Source: Candidatus Latescibacterota bacterium (GTDB lineage: Bacteria > Blakebacterota > Blakebacteria > Blakebacterales > Blakebacteraceae). Taken from it: a stretch of 7,194 nt of DNA. Positions 1 to 6,439 of this stretch are shown here, in pieces. Each line of letters opens with the position of its first letter. The first letter of the stretch is position 1. A model generated the notes under the pieces. That model worked only from the letters and a program-made list of their open reading frames with translations, had not been told where the DNA came from and searched no databases. Position numbers and translations under genes: made by a program. The DNA lies in contig JAGLTZ010000075.1 of assembly GCA_023135015.1 (NCBI GenBank), positions 1 through 7,194 of the forward strand, read 5' to 3'.

Positions 1-19
1 AATCCCACCCTCTCCGCCA
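1..19 (+). tRNA. 3' end of a tRNA-Ser, or first tail-repeat copy (partial)
   Basis: The first 19 bases, AATCCCACCCTCTCCGCCA, read as tRNA nucleotides 58-76: end of the T-loop (AAT), 3' strand of the T-stem (CCCAC), 3' acceptor strand (CCTCTCC), discriminator G73 and an encoded CCA. The matching 5' acceptor strand would be GGAGAGG, which together with G73 is typical of bacterial tRNA-Ser. The rest of the gene would lie before the window. Because the same 19 bases recur at 151 and 227 as repeats without a tRNA body, this copy could itself be another repeat rather than the true tRNA end. The anticodon cannot be seen. A tRNA-Ser near dnaX is also found in Bacillus, which makes the assignment plausible. 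Confidence 0.5.
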
Positions 20-255
20 GAAACTCAAGTGGCGGGGCGCCGGGATCGCGAGCATGAGGCGGAGCCGAAAGCGAGTCAATCCCTTGCTATCGACCGGAAA
101 ACAAGCGGCAAGGCCGGGATCGCGAGCTGAGGCGAAGCCGAACGCGAGTCAATCCCACCCTCTCCGCCAGAAAATTAAATGGCGGGGCGCCGGGATCGCG
201 AGCTAAGGCGAAGCCGAACGCGAGTCAATCCCACCCTCTCCGCCAGAAACTTAAA
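1..255 (+). repeat. Tandem array of tRNA-Ser 3'-tail repeats, about 3.4 units
   Basis: Units begin with AATCCC at 1, 78, 151 and 227, giving lengths of 77, 73 and 76 bp plus a 29-base partial unit ending at 255. Units 1, 3 and 4 start with the same 19 bases, equal to a tRNA-Ser 3' end with CCA, followed by GAAA. Unit 2 keeps AATCCC but its tail portion has diverged. Each full unit then contains CCGGGATCGCGAGC, a GGC-triloop-GCC core and GCGAGTC. Units 1 and 3 carry an 8-bp inverted repeat, CTCCGCCA with TGGCGGGG (12-19/30-37 and 162-169/180-187), with 10-base loops of different sequence. GGGAT pairs with ATCCC of the next unit (42-46/79-83, 116-120/152-156, 192-196/228-232). The unit's role is not known; the closest parallel I know is the rtT repeat region after E. 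coli tyrT. Confidence 0.85.
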
Positions 256-392
256 GGAAACCGGTCACAGGTCTGGGGCCGTGCCAGATGGGAGGCTAGG
301 AGCCTGTCGGAGCCGGCTGCCGCGAGGTCATCGGGAGACGGCTTTCGAAGGCGGGTGTACGGACCCGTAAATTCAGGATACGATACCTGCTT
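256..392 (+). other. Hairpin-rich leader between repeat array and dnaX
   Basis: No protein gene is supported here. Four short inverted repeats follow one another: TCTGG/CCAGA (272-276/284-288), AGGCT/AGCCT with a three-base loop (293-297/301-305), AGCCG/CGGCT (311-315/339-343) and CGGGT/ACCCG (352-356/363-367). None is followed by a T-run, so they do not look like intrinsic terminators. In Bacillus the signal recognition particle RNA gene lies just upstream of dnaX, but its conserved apical motif is not visible here. The stretch may be the dnaX 5' untranslated leader, the distal part of a tRNA transcript, or an unrecognised small RNA. Confidence 0.3.
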
Positions 393-2258
393 ATGGACCA
401 GAAGCCCTACGAAGTAACCGCCAGGAAGTACCGCCCGCAGACCTTCGCAGAGGTAGTGGGCCAGGAGCACATTACGCAGACGCTGCAGAATGCCCTGAAG
501 ACAGGGCAGATCGCGCACGCATACCTCTTCGCCGGCCCGCGGGGCACGGGGAAGACGACCGTCGCCCGTCTGCTCGCCAAAGCGCTGAACTGCCGCTCCT
601 CGGATACCATGGTCGCCGAACCGTGCAGTGAGTGCGAGAGCTGCCAGGCTATCGCACGGGGCACGAGCGTGGACGTGATGGAGATCGACGGCGCCAGCAA
701 TCGCGGCATCGATCAGATAAGGGAGCTGCGGGAGACCGTGAAGTACGCCTCGTTCGAGGGACGCTTCAAGGTATATGTAATCGACGAGGTCCATATGCTC
801 ACCACCGAGGCCTTCAACGCGCTGTTGAAGACCCTGGAGGAACCCCCCAGCCACGTCGTGTTCGTCTTTGCCACCACCCAGCCCTCTAAAGTTCTTCCCA
901 CGATCATGAGCAGGGTGCAGCGCTACGATTTCCGGCGCATCGGGATCGGAGCGATAACCGACACTCTGAAGATGATAGCGGAGAAGGAGGGAATCAGAGC
1001 CGAGGATGAAGCGCTGCATATGATTGCGGGCAAGGCCGAGGGTGCGTTGAGGGATGCCGAGAGCATGCTTGACCAGGTCCGCTCATTCGCAGGTCAGGAG
1101 GTTACGCTGGAGGCGGTGCGCGAGGTGCTGGGGGTGGTTGACTCCGACCGCTTCTTCGAGCTGACACGGCTCTCAGCCGAGAGGGATTCAGCGGGTGCCA
1201 TGCACCTGGCCGCATCCCTGATAGAGGAGGGGCAGGACCCGCGTGAGTTCATGCTGGGCTATGGGGAGCACCTCCGCTACCTGATCGCAGCCACCATCGG
1301 GGGGGAAGCGGCGCTGGAGGACCTCCTGGAGAAGGAGAGGAAAGAGTACCTGGAAAGCTGCGGACTCTTCAGCCTGGATGATTACCTGCGGCGGCTCGAG
1401 CTGGTCAGCCAGGCCGCCCAGTCCCTTCGGGACAGCCCGCAGCCGTGGATAGCGCTGGAAGCCGCCTTCCTGCGGTTGGCCCGCATGGACCGGTCTGTGG
1501 ACCTCGCCCGGCTGCTCGACCGTATCGAGGAATCGCTGTCAGCCGCTGGTCCGGCTTCTCAGGCCCCTCCGGTCTCAACTGCTTCTGCTCAGTCTGAGAT
1601 TTCTCAGTCATCTGAGGCTCCCAAGGCCCCTGCCGGGCAGCCGGATCGTCCGGATGGTCAGGCTCCTTCCGATACTCCGGATCAGCCCGGAAATCAATCA
1701 CCTGCTTCGGCTCCGGCTGCAGCGGGGCCTGTCACCGGTTCTGACTTACCGCCGATGGATGTCTATGAGGCGGAAATGGAGAAGAAGCCGTCCGGACGGC
1801 GGGGAGGGTACCGGGGAAAAGGGGGAAGAGCCGATGAAACGACGGTGCAGGTGGCCGAGGTCGGCAGGCACTGGAATGACATTATTGAAGAGGTGCGCCG
1901 GCGTAAAGTTGCCCTGGGCGCATTCCTGGCCGAAGCGGAACTCAAAGGTATCGAGGAGAACAAGCTCATTCTGGCCTTCAGGGGGGAGAACCACAACTTT
2001 CATATAAACATGGTCAACCGGCACCTCGATATCATCCGTGATATTACCAGAGAGATACTGGGACACGCATACGGGGTACGGTGCATTAAGGGGGATGAAC
2101 GTTTGGGGCGGGGCGCCGGGAAGGGCGCCCGAAAAACAACCGACATCAACGAAGAGCTTCTGGAGCGCCTGTGCGAGCAGGACCCGAACCTGAGGAAGAT
2201 AGTCGAGACATTCAACGCCCGGCTGGAGGATGGTCCTGGCGGGCGACCGGGTATGTGA
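393..2258 (+). CDS. dnaX: DNA polymerase III subunits gamma/tau (clamp loader ATPase)
   Basis: This is the AAA+ motor of the clamp loader, which opens the beta clamp and loads it on primed DNA; the tau C-terminus tethers polymerase and helicase. Visible motifs are Walker A GPRGTGKT (48-55), zinc-binding Cys67, 78, 81 and 84, Walker B with DEVH (131-134), sensor 1 FATT (159-162), arginine finger SR (173-174) and sensor 2 GALRDAE (217-223, Arg220). A Pro/Ala/Ser/Gln-rich linker spans about 386-455. The tau-specific domain begins near 488 (VGRHWNDI). The 621 residues match a full tau. The ATG at 393 gives the usual family N-terminus; only a weak AGGA (375-378) lies upstream. A slippery heptamer at 1814-1820 may yield a 481-residue gamma form. 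It is the first gene of the string, 59 bp before ybaB. Confidence 0.97.
   Translation: MDQKPYEVTARKYRPQTFAEVVGQEHITQTLQNALKTGQIAHAYLFAGPRGTGKTTVARLLAKALNCRSSDTMVAEPCSECESCQAIARGTSVDVMEIDGASNRGIDQIRELRETVKYASFEGRFKVYVIDEVHMLTTEAFNALLKTLEEPPSHVVFVFATTQPSKVLPTIMSRVQRYDFRRIGIGAITDTLKMIAEKEGIRAEDEALHMIAGKAEGALRDAESMLDQVRSFAGQEVTLEAVREVLGVVDSDRFFELTRLSAERDSAGAMHLAASLIEEGQDPREFMLGYGEHLRYLIAATIGGEAALEDLLEKERKEYLESCGLFSLDDYLRRLELVSQAAQSLRDSPQPWIALEAAFLRLARMDRSVDLARLLDRIEESLSAAGPASQAPPVSTASAQSEISQSSEAPKAPAGQPDRPDGQAPSDTPDQPGNQSPASAPAAAGPVTGSDLPPMDVYEAEMEKKPSGRRGGYRGKGGRADETTVQVAEVGRHWNDIIEEVRRRKVALGAFLAEAELKGIEENKLILAFRGENHNFHINMVNRHLDIIRDITREILGHAYGVRCIKGDERLGRGAGKGARKTTDINEELLERLCEQDPNLRKIVETFNARLEDGPGGRPGM
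1801..1837 (+). promoter_or_regulatory. Candidate programmed -1 frameshift site in dnaX
   Basis: The zero-frame heptamer G GGA AAA (1814-1820) fits the X XXY YYZ rule for -1 slippage, with codons GGA and AAA re-pairing as GGG and AAA. After the slip the reading is AGG GGG AAG AGC CGA and then TGA at 1835-1837, giving a 481-residue product ending RGKSR. A Shine-Dalgarno-like GGGGAGGG lies at 1801-1808, five bases before the heptamer; in E. coli dnaX the stimulatory element is about ten bases upstream. A small hairpin (GCCG/CGGC, 1854-1857/1862-1865) lies further downstream than is usual for a stimulator. The site sits in the linker between clamp-loader and tau domains, where E. coli dnaX also shifts. 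The homopolymer runs (A4, G5) are short for transcriptional slippage. Confidence 0.5.
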
Positions 2259-2317
2259 CAACCCTCTCGAATCGTGGTGAGGGGGAGTGATCGGGAAAGC
2301 GAAAGGCGGCAGATGTA

Positions 2318-2659
2318 ATGACCAACCCGTTTGAAGCAGGCTTTCTGAAGAAGATCCAGCAGTTTCAGGCCGATATCGCCAGAGCACAGGAGGAACTGAA
2401 GAATATCCGCGTCGAAGGAACTGCGGCCGGCGGGCTGGTCAGGGCGACAGTCAACGGCCAGCGGGAGCTGGTGGATATCAAGATAGGGAAGGAAGCCCTG
2501 GCCGATGACGACATCGAGATGCTCGAGGACCTGATAGTAGCCGCGGTGGCCGGAGCCAACGAGGAGGCCGCCAGGAAGGCACAGGAGGTCATGGCCGGGG
2601 CCGCGGGCGGTATCCTGCCACCCGGTCTGAACCTGGACGGCCTGCTCGGCGGGCTTTAG
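2318..2659 (+). CDS. ybaB: YbaB/EbfC family nucleoid-associated protein
   Basis: This is a small DNA-binding protein of the YbaB/EbfC family. Family members form dimers, bind DNA with little or no sequence specificity and are counted among nucleoid-associated proteins; a link to recombination repair is inferred from the constant pairing with dnaX and recR. The 113 residues are of normal length. The pattern is typical: an amphipathic N-terminal helix (about 8-30), a central beta region with GTAAGGLVRATVNG and VDIKIG, a helix (about 66-93) and a Gly/Pro/Leu-rich tail. The gene lies 59 bp after dnaX and 13 bp before recR. AAAGG at 2302-2306 is a modest ribosome-binding site, 11 bases from the ATG. 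The gap before it holds a possible hairpin, CCCTC/GAGGG (2262-2266/2279-2283). Confidence 0.93.
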   Translation: MTNPFEAGFLKKIQQFQADIARAQEELKNIRVEGTAAGGLVRATVNGQRELVDIKIGKEALADDDIEMLEDLIVAAVAGANEEAARKAQEVMAGAAGGILPPGLNLDGLLGGL

Positions 2660-2672
2660 AAATAATCCAGAG

Positions 2673-3281
2673 ATGAGCTCTCTACCAGACGCAGTCGAAG
2701 CCCTTATCGAGGAACTGACCCGGCTTCCGGGCATAGGACGCAAGACTGCCCAGCGCCTGGTTTTCCACCTCCTCAAGTTTAGGGAGGAAGCGCCGCAGCG
2801 TCTTGCTCATGTTCTGGAGGAAGTGGCCAGGGAGGTAACATTCTGCCCGCGCTGCAACAACCTTGCCGAAGGCGGCGGGCTCTGCAAGATCTGCGAGAAC
2901 CCCAGACGATCGCAGTCGGTGATCTGTGTTGTGGAGACCCCTACAGACGTGCTCGCGATAGAACGTTCAGGGTCCTTCAACGGCAGCTATCACGTTCTGG
3001 GCGGTTCGATAAACCCGCTCGAAGGGGTGGGGCCGGAGGATCTTTCGATCGACGCCCTTCTTGCCAGGATCGATGAGGGGGATGTGGAGGAGTTGATCCT
3101 GGCGAATAACGCCACGCTGGATGGGGATACCACAGCACTCTACCTGGCACGTCTCGCCCAGCCGAAGGGTGTGCGGGTGACGAGACTGGCCCGGGGTATC
3201 CCTATGGGCGGCGACCTGGAATTCTCGGATGAGCACACCATCTCACGCGCACTTCAGGCGCGCACCGAGTTCGACAGCTGA
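2673..3281 (+). CDS. recR: Recombination mediator protein RecR
   Basis: RecR forms a ring on DNA and, with RecO and sometimes RecF, helps RecA displace SSB at gaps (RecFOR pathway). The 202 residues carry all family parts in order: helix-hairpin-helix LPGIGRKTAQRL (18-29), a C4 zinc finger (Cys58, 61, 71, 74), a Toprim domain beginning VVETPTD (86-92) with Glu88, and the C-terminal motif GIPMGGDLEFSDE (175-187). The usual ATNPTVEGEAT motif reads ANNATLDGDTT (144-154), with Asp in place of Glu; this is conservative and unlikely to abolish function. There is no clear Shine-Dalgarno before the ATG, only 13 bp after ybaB, so translational coupling is possible. pgsA starts 2 bp after its stop. Confidence 0.97.
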   Translation: MSSLPDAVEALIEELTRLPGIGRKTAQRLVFHLLKFREEAPQRLAHVLEEVAREVTFCPRCNNLAEGGGLCKICENPRRSQSVICVVETPTDVLAIERSGSFNGSYHVLGGSINPLEGVGPEDLSIDALLARIDEGDVEELILANNATLDGDTTALYLARLAQPKGVRVTRLARGIPMGGDLEFSDEHTISRALQARTEFDS

Positions 3282-3283
3282 CC

Positions 3284-3907
3284 ATGTGGACGATTCCTAA
3301 CGTGCTGACAAGTTTCCGGCTGCTCCTCGTGCCGGTATTCCTGTGGTTTGTCACACGCGGAACGATGACGGGCTCGGTTCTGGCTCTTGTGGTGTTCGTG
3401 GCAGCCAGCATCACAGACTCGCTCGACGGCTACTTCGCCCGCAAGTATGACAGTCATACTGATCTCGGGCGCTTCCTCGACCCGCTTGCAGACAAGCTGC
3501 TGGTCCTGAGCGCGTTCTACTGGGGAGCGTTCGGGTGGGGTGCGTCCCAGGCCTGGTTCAATATCTGGCTCGTACATCTGATCGCGTTGCGGGAGATCGT
3601 TATCACCGGGCTGCGGACGTTCCAGCGCAGGAGCGGCCGGCAGATGGTTACGGCGTGGGCCGGGAAGTGGAAGGCGACTTTGCAGATGGTTACACTCTGC
3701 ACGCTTCTCACCTTCGAGGCGGCGGCAAGGGTGATGGCCGCTCTTAGCGGACCGTCGGCCTGGCTGCAGTCGGTGCAGGTCTGGTTGATCATCCAGGTGT
3801 TGTTCGCCGCTACGTTCATAATCACTATTGTTTCGGGTGTCCGCTACTTCACCGTTAACGCCAGGACCATGCCGCTGTCGAGATCAGGCCGGCTGCCCCG
3901 GGTATGA
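3284..3907 (+). CDS. pgsA: CDP-diacylglycerol--glycerol-3-phosphate 3-phosphatidyltransferase
   Basis: This inner-membrane enzyme makes phosphatidylglycerophosphate from CDP-diacylglycerol and glycerol 3-phosphate, the committed step toward phosphatidylglycerol and cardiolipin. The CDP-alcohol phosphatidyltransferase signature is intact: D45-x2-D48-G49-x2-A52-R53-x8-G62-x3-D66-x3-D70. PgsA-type rather than synthase-type identity is supported by the N-terminus IPNVLTSFRLL, by LREIVITGLRT (102-112) and by AGKWKATLQM (126-135). Hydrophobic stretches near 15-23, 31-43, 72-85, 93-110, 134-143 and 166-185 are consistent with a six-helix membrane protein. The length, 207 residues, is slightly above the usual 180-200. 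It begins 2 bp after recR and overlaps pgpA by ATGA. No strong ribosome-binding site is visible, which fits coupling. Confidence 0.95.
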   Translation: MWTIPNVLTSFRLLLVPVFLWFVTRGTMTGSVLALVVFVAASITDSLDGYFARKYDSHTDLGRFLDPLADKLLVLSAFYWGAFGWGASQAWFNIWLVHLIALREIVITGLRTFQRRSGRQMVTAWAGKWKATLQMVTLCTLLTFEAAARVMAALSGPSAWLQSVQVWLIIQVLFAATFIITIVSGVRYFTVNARTMPLSRSGRLPRV

Positions 3908-4374
3908 CACTCGAGACAAAAAAGGGGAAGCTGACTTTCCGGACATGGATAGCCTGCGGGTTCGGGGTGGGTTTTGCTCCACAGGCGCCTGGAACCATCG
4001 CCACATTCTTCCTGGCGGTAGTCTACGGCTTCCTCCCGGAGCTGGATCCTATACTGGGCGTGATAATCGCCGCCTCTCTCTGTTTGCTGGGAGTCTATCT
4101 CTGCGGGCACGCGGAAAAGCTGCTGGGTCACGACGCCGGATCGATTGTCTGGGATGAGTTCGCGGGATTCGCGGTGGCCGTATGGGCGGTCCCCAAATCG
4201 TGGCCCGTCGTGCTCGCCGCACTTATGATATTCCGTTTCTTCGACATCGTGAAGCCGCCGCCGGCAGGGGCCGCCCAGCGACTGCCCGGAGGCTGGGGGA
4301 TTGTGGCCGACGACATCGTAGCCGGAATCTACACGAACCTGGCCCTCAGGGGTCTGTTGCTATTGATTGCCTGA
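3904..4374 (+). CDS. pgpA: Phosphatidylglycerophosphatase A
   Basis: The enzyme removes the phosphate from phosphatidylglycerophosphate, the product of the preceding pgsA, to give phosphatidylglycerol at the cytoplasmic membrane. The 156 residues match the PgpA family. Visible signatures are the N-terminal GFGVGFAPQAPGT (19-31), IVWDEFAGF (81-89) with acidic D84 and E85, FRFFDIVKPPPAG (110-122) with D114, and LPGGWGIVADDIVAG (127-141) with D136 and D137. These acidic residues are the likely metal-binding site by family knowledge. Hydrophobic segments near 35-46, 50-67, 88-108 and 138-156 fit a polytopic membrane protein. The ATG overlaps the pgsA stop by four bases, so two consecutive pathway steps are probably translationally coupled. 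PgpA is most common in diderm bacteria. Confidence 0.94.
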   Translation: MTLETKKGKLTFRTWIACGFGVGFAPQAPGTIATFFLAVVYGFLPELDPILGVIIAASLCLLGVYLCGHAEKLLGHDAGSIVWDEFAGFAVAVWAVPKSWPVVLAALMIFRFFDIVKPPPAGAAQRLPGGWGIVADDIVAGIYTNLALRGLLLLIA

Positions 4375-4434
4375 CAGTGAAATGCAGGGGAACTGATTAC
4401 GGAACAGATGGTAAATCCAGATTCCGGAGATGAT

Positions 4435-5721
4435 ATGTCGGTGGCCTGTTGCCGGATTATCACGGTGGGCGACGAGCTGCTGAACGGTATCCGTGTTGAC
4501 ACCAACACGGCGTGGCTTGCCGAACAACTTTCCGGTCTGGGCATCGGGGTAGATAGGGCCGTATCAGTCGGGGACGATGAGACGGCTATCAGGGCTGCCG
4601 TGGAGGATACGCTCGATGGAGCGGATATTGTGATCCTAAGCGGGGGTCTGGGGCCGACCCAGGATGACAGGACGAAACAGGCCCTGGCCGGTCTTTTCCG
4701 AGTGGGTATGAAGCGCCAGCCCGAAGTGGAGGAGGCTGTCCGCCTCTTCTTCTCTGCCAGGGGGCGGGAGGCCACACAGGTGAACCTGGACCAGGCTCTT
4801 GTTCCCGAGGGATTCGAGTGGCATGCGAACCCGCTGGGCACGGCTCCAGGGATGCTGAAGCGGCACGGCGATGTCCTCCTCTTCTCCCTGCCAGGGGTCC
4901 CCGATGAGATGAAGGCTCTCTATGAAGGATGGGTGGCCCCGCTGCTGGCCGAAGAACGCGGCGGACAGCTGGTATATGAGCGGCGGTGGTACCGGACCAC
5001 AGGTATCGGCGAATCGGATCTCTTCGACCGTATAGGCGGTCTGGAGGATATGGCGCCGGAGGTGAGTCTCGCCTACCTTCCAGCACCCGAGGGAGTGGCT
5101 CTATACCTGAGGGGCCGGGGCTCTGACCCGGAGGAGATAGGCAGTAGGCTGGATGAGGCCGAGGCCCGGATCCGCGATGCCGCCGGCAGCTGCCTCTATG
5201 CCTGCGAGAACCTGGAAATAGCAGAGCATATCGCCCGGCTGCTCCTGGAAAGGGGCGAGACGCTGGCGGCGGCCGAATCGTGTACGGGGGGGCAGATCGC
5301 CCACTCTCTTACCAATGTTCCCGGTGCATCCCGGTGGTTCATGCGCGGTTGGGTCACCTACTCCAACGAGGCGAAAGAGGAGGAGCTGGGGGTGCCCGTG
5401 TCGGTGATAATGGAACATGGTGCAGTCTCGGAACCGGTGGCGTGCGCGATGGCCGAAGGGGCCAGGAAGAATGCGGGTACGGACTGGGCCGTGGCCGTCA
5501 CGGGAATAGCCGGACCCACTGGAGGGACCGAGGAGAAACCGGTCGGGCTGACATTCGTGGCCTGTGCAGGTCAGGGGGAGACGGTAGTCAGACAATACCA
5601 TCTTGGTGAGGGAGGCAGGATGAGGAACAAGACCCGTTCGATGGCGGTTGCACTCGACCTGCTCAGACGCATGCTGGAGGACATCGATCCACATGAGGGA
5701 GGTTGGGAGGTCCACAGATGA
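4435..5721 (+). CDS. cinA: CinA-like protein with C-terminal nicotinamide-nucleotide amidase domain
   Basis: The full two-domain CinA architecture is present. The N-terminal MoCF/COG1058 domain shows IITVGDELLNG, SGGLGPTQDDRT and SLPGVPDEM; in characterised members it has ADP-ribose pyrophosphatase activity. The C-terminal PncC-type domain (from about 262) shows AESCTGG with Ser282, YSNEAK with Tyr309 and Lys314, and VTGIAGPTGGT, expected to deamidate NMN in pyridine-nucleotide recycling. The name comes from competence induction in pneumococcus, where it is co-transcribed with recA. I chose the ATG at 4435 (428 residues): GGAG at 4426-4429 is well spaced, and the protein then begins close to the conserved IITVG strand. 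An in-frame ATG at 4408 adds nine residues without a good ribosome-binding site. The stop overlaps the thpR start by ATGA. Confidence 0.94.
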   Translation: MSVACCRIITVGDELLNGIRVDTNTAWLAEQLSGLGIGVDRAVSVGDDETAIRAAVEDTLDGADIVILSGGLGPTQDDRTKQALAGLFRVGMKRQPEVEEAVRLFFSARGREATQVNLDQALVPEGFEWHANPLGTAPGMLKRHGDVLLFSLPGVPDEMKALYEGWVAPLLAEERGGQLVYERRWYRTTGIGESDLFDRIGGLEDMAPEVSLAYLPAPEGVALYLRGRGSDPEEIGSRLDEAEARIRDAAGSCLYACENLEIAEHIARLLLERGETLAAAESCTGGQIAHSLTNVPGASRWFMRGWVTYSNEAKEEELGVPVSVIMEHGAVSEPVACAMAEGARKNAGTDWAVAVTGIAGPTGGTEEKPVGLTFVACAGQGETVVRQYHLGEGGRMRNKTRSMAVALDLLRRMLEDIDPHEGGWEVHR

Positions 5722-6305
5722 GCATCAGGAGCTTCATAGCCGTTCCTGTCCCCGAACATATCATAGATCACCTGGCCCGCCTGCACGAGTCTGTGCCGCA
5801 CGCCGCGGGCAAGATCAGGTGGGTCAAAGCAACGGCCATGCACCTTACCTGCACCTTCCTGGGCGATATAGAAGCCGGGCAGGTGGACCCTATCGCCGAG
5901 GCACTCGAAACTGTCTCCCGGGCAGTATCACCTTTCGTGACCGACCTCGACGGTGTGGGCGCCTTCCCGAACTTCAGGCATCCGCGTGTTGTCTGGGTCG
6001 GGTTCGATCAGGGTGAGGATGAGATCAAGGAGCTGAAGCTGAGGATAGATGAGGCTCTGCAGCCGCTGGGAATCGAGCCGGAACGACGCGCGTTCCACCC
6101 CCATCTGACACTCGGACGCGTTAAGAGCGAAGGACTTCGCGGCCTGCTGGAAGAGGCGGCAGCGGCCTGGACCCTACCCTTCGAGAACTGGGTTTCCGGC
6201 GAAGTCGTCCTTTTCAAGAGCGTCCTGGGCCGTCACGGACCGACCTACACCTCCCTGGCCAGGCTTCCACTGGGAGGGGTGGGAACCGGAAGTGTAGAGG
6301 TGTAG
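5718..6305 (+). CDS. thpR: RNA 2',3'-cyclic phosphodiesterase (2H phosphoesterase superfamily)
   Basis: The protein belongs to the LigT/ThpR family, which opens 2',3'-cyclic phosphates at RNA ends to 2'-phosphates and can ligate tRNA half-molecules in vitro. The two catalytic H-x-T motifs are intact: HLTCTFLGD (His42, Thr44) and HLTLGRVK (His129, Thr131). The N-terminus RSFIAVPVPEH and the segment RWVKATAMH (34-42) are typical. The 195 residues are near the usual length of about 180-190. The ATG at 5718 is chosen because GGGAGG (5705-5710) lies seven bases upstream; an in-frame TTG at 5703 would overlap that element. The gene overlaps cinA by ATGA and is the last before the gap leading to recA. 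Its physiological substrate is unclear in most bacteria. Confidence 0.93.
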   Translation: MSIRSFIAVPVPEHIIDHLARLHESVPHAAGKIRWVKATAMHLTCTFLGDIEAGQVDPIAEALETVSRAVSPFVTDLDGVGAFPNFRHPRVVWVGFDQGEDEIKELKLRIDEALQPLGIEPERRAFHPHLTLGRVKSEGLRGLLEEAAAAWTLPFENWVSGEVVLFKSVLGRHGPTYTSLARLPLGGVGTGSVEV

Positions 6306-6306
6306 C

Positions 6307-6331
6307 GACAGGTCTTTTCGATTGTCAGACC
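6307..6331 (+). other. Weak inverted repeats after thpR; possible attenuator
   Basis: Two overlapping inverted repeats lie directly after the thpR stop: GACA/TGTC (6307-6310/6323-6326) and GGTC/GACC (6311-6314/6328-6331). They cannot form together. No T-run follows, so this is not a convincing intrinsic terminator, and transcription from thpR may continue into recA. Confidence 0.2.
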
Positions 6332-6398
6332 CGTGTAGTAGCCTAAGCGAAGAAAAAGCGAAAGTCGAGCCTGGCCGGATCGCCGTAATCGATGCATG

Positions 6399-6427
6399 TT
6401 GAGCGGGTGGTCGATAGGCTGTATGCT
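6399..6427 (+). promoter_or_regulatory. Candidate sigma70-type promoter for recA
   Basis: TTGAGC (6399-6404) and TATGCT (6422-6427) each match four of six consensus bases and are separated by exactly 17 bases. Transcription would start near 6434 and leave a leader of about 135 bases before recA. TGAGC (6400-6404) and GCTCA (6425-6429) form an inverted repeat overlapping both hexamers, which could be an operator or chance. No Bacillus-type, E. coli-type or alphaproteobacterial LexA box was recognised nearby. Confidence 0.4.
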
Positions 6428-6439
6428 CAGCGTCCAAGC

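Noticed and set aside
1..255. CRISPR array
   Set aside because: The units are contiguous 73-77 bp repeats containing a tRNA tail; there are no unique spacers between short identical repeats and no cas genes.
179..370. 63-residue arginine-rich frame starting inside repeat unit 3, reminiscent of the basic Tpr peptide of E. coli rtT
   Set aside because: There is no ribosome-binding site, the coding potential comes from reading the GC-rich repeat and hairpin region, and the rtT parallel alone is not enough to call a gene.
256..392. Signal recognition particle RNA upstream of dnaX
   Set aside because: The conserved apical GGAAG-type motif and flanking bases of bacterial SRP RNA are not present on the + strand.
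225..1019. 264-residue frame on the - strand across dnaX
   Set aside because: It lies opposite the strongly conserved dnaX ATPase region, has no recognisable domain, and is explained by high GC lowering stop frequency in opposite frames.
1299..1305. Run of seven G in dnaX as a frameshift or sequencing error
   Set aside because: The frame stays open and conserved on both sides, reading Ile-Gly-Gly-Glu-Ala, so there is no sign of an error or a programmed shift there.
2000..2776. 258-residue and overlapping 213-residue frames on the - strand over the dnaX end, ybaB and recR start
   Set aside because: They cross two gene boundaries of well-identified + strand genes and show no motif; they are shadows.
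4408..4434. Nine-residue longer CinA N-terminus
   Set aside because: The ATG at 4408 lacks a well-spaced ribosome-binding site, while GGAG lies five bases before the ATG at 4435, which also fits the family start.
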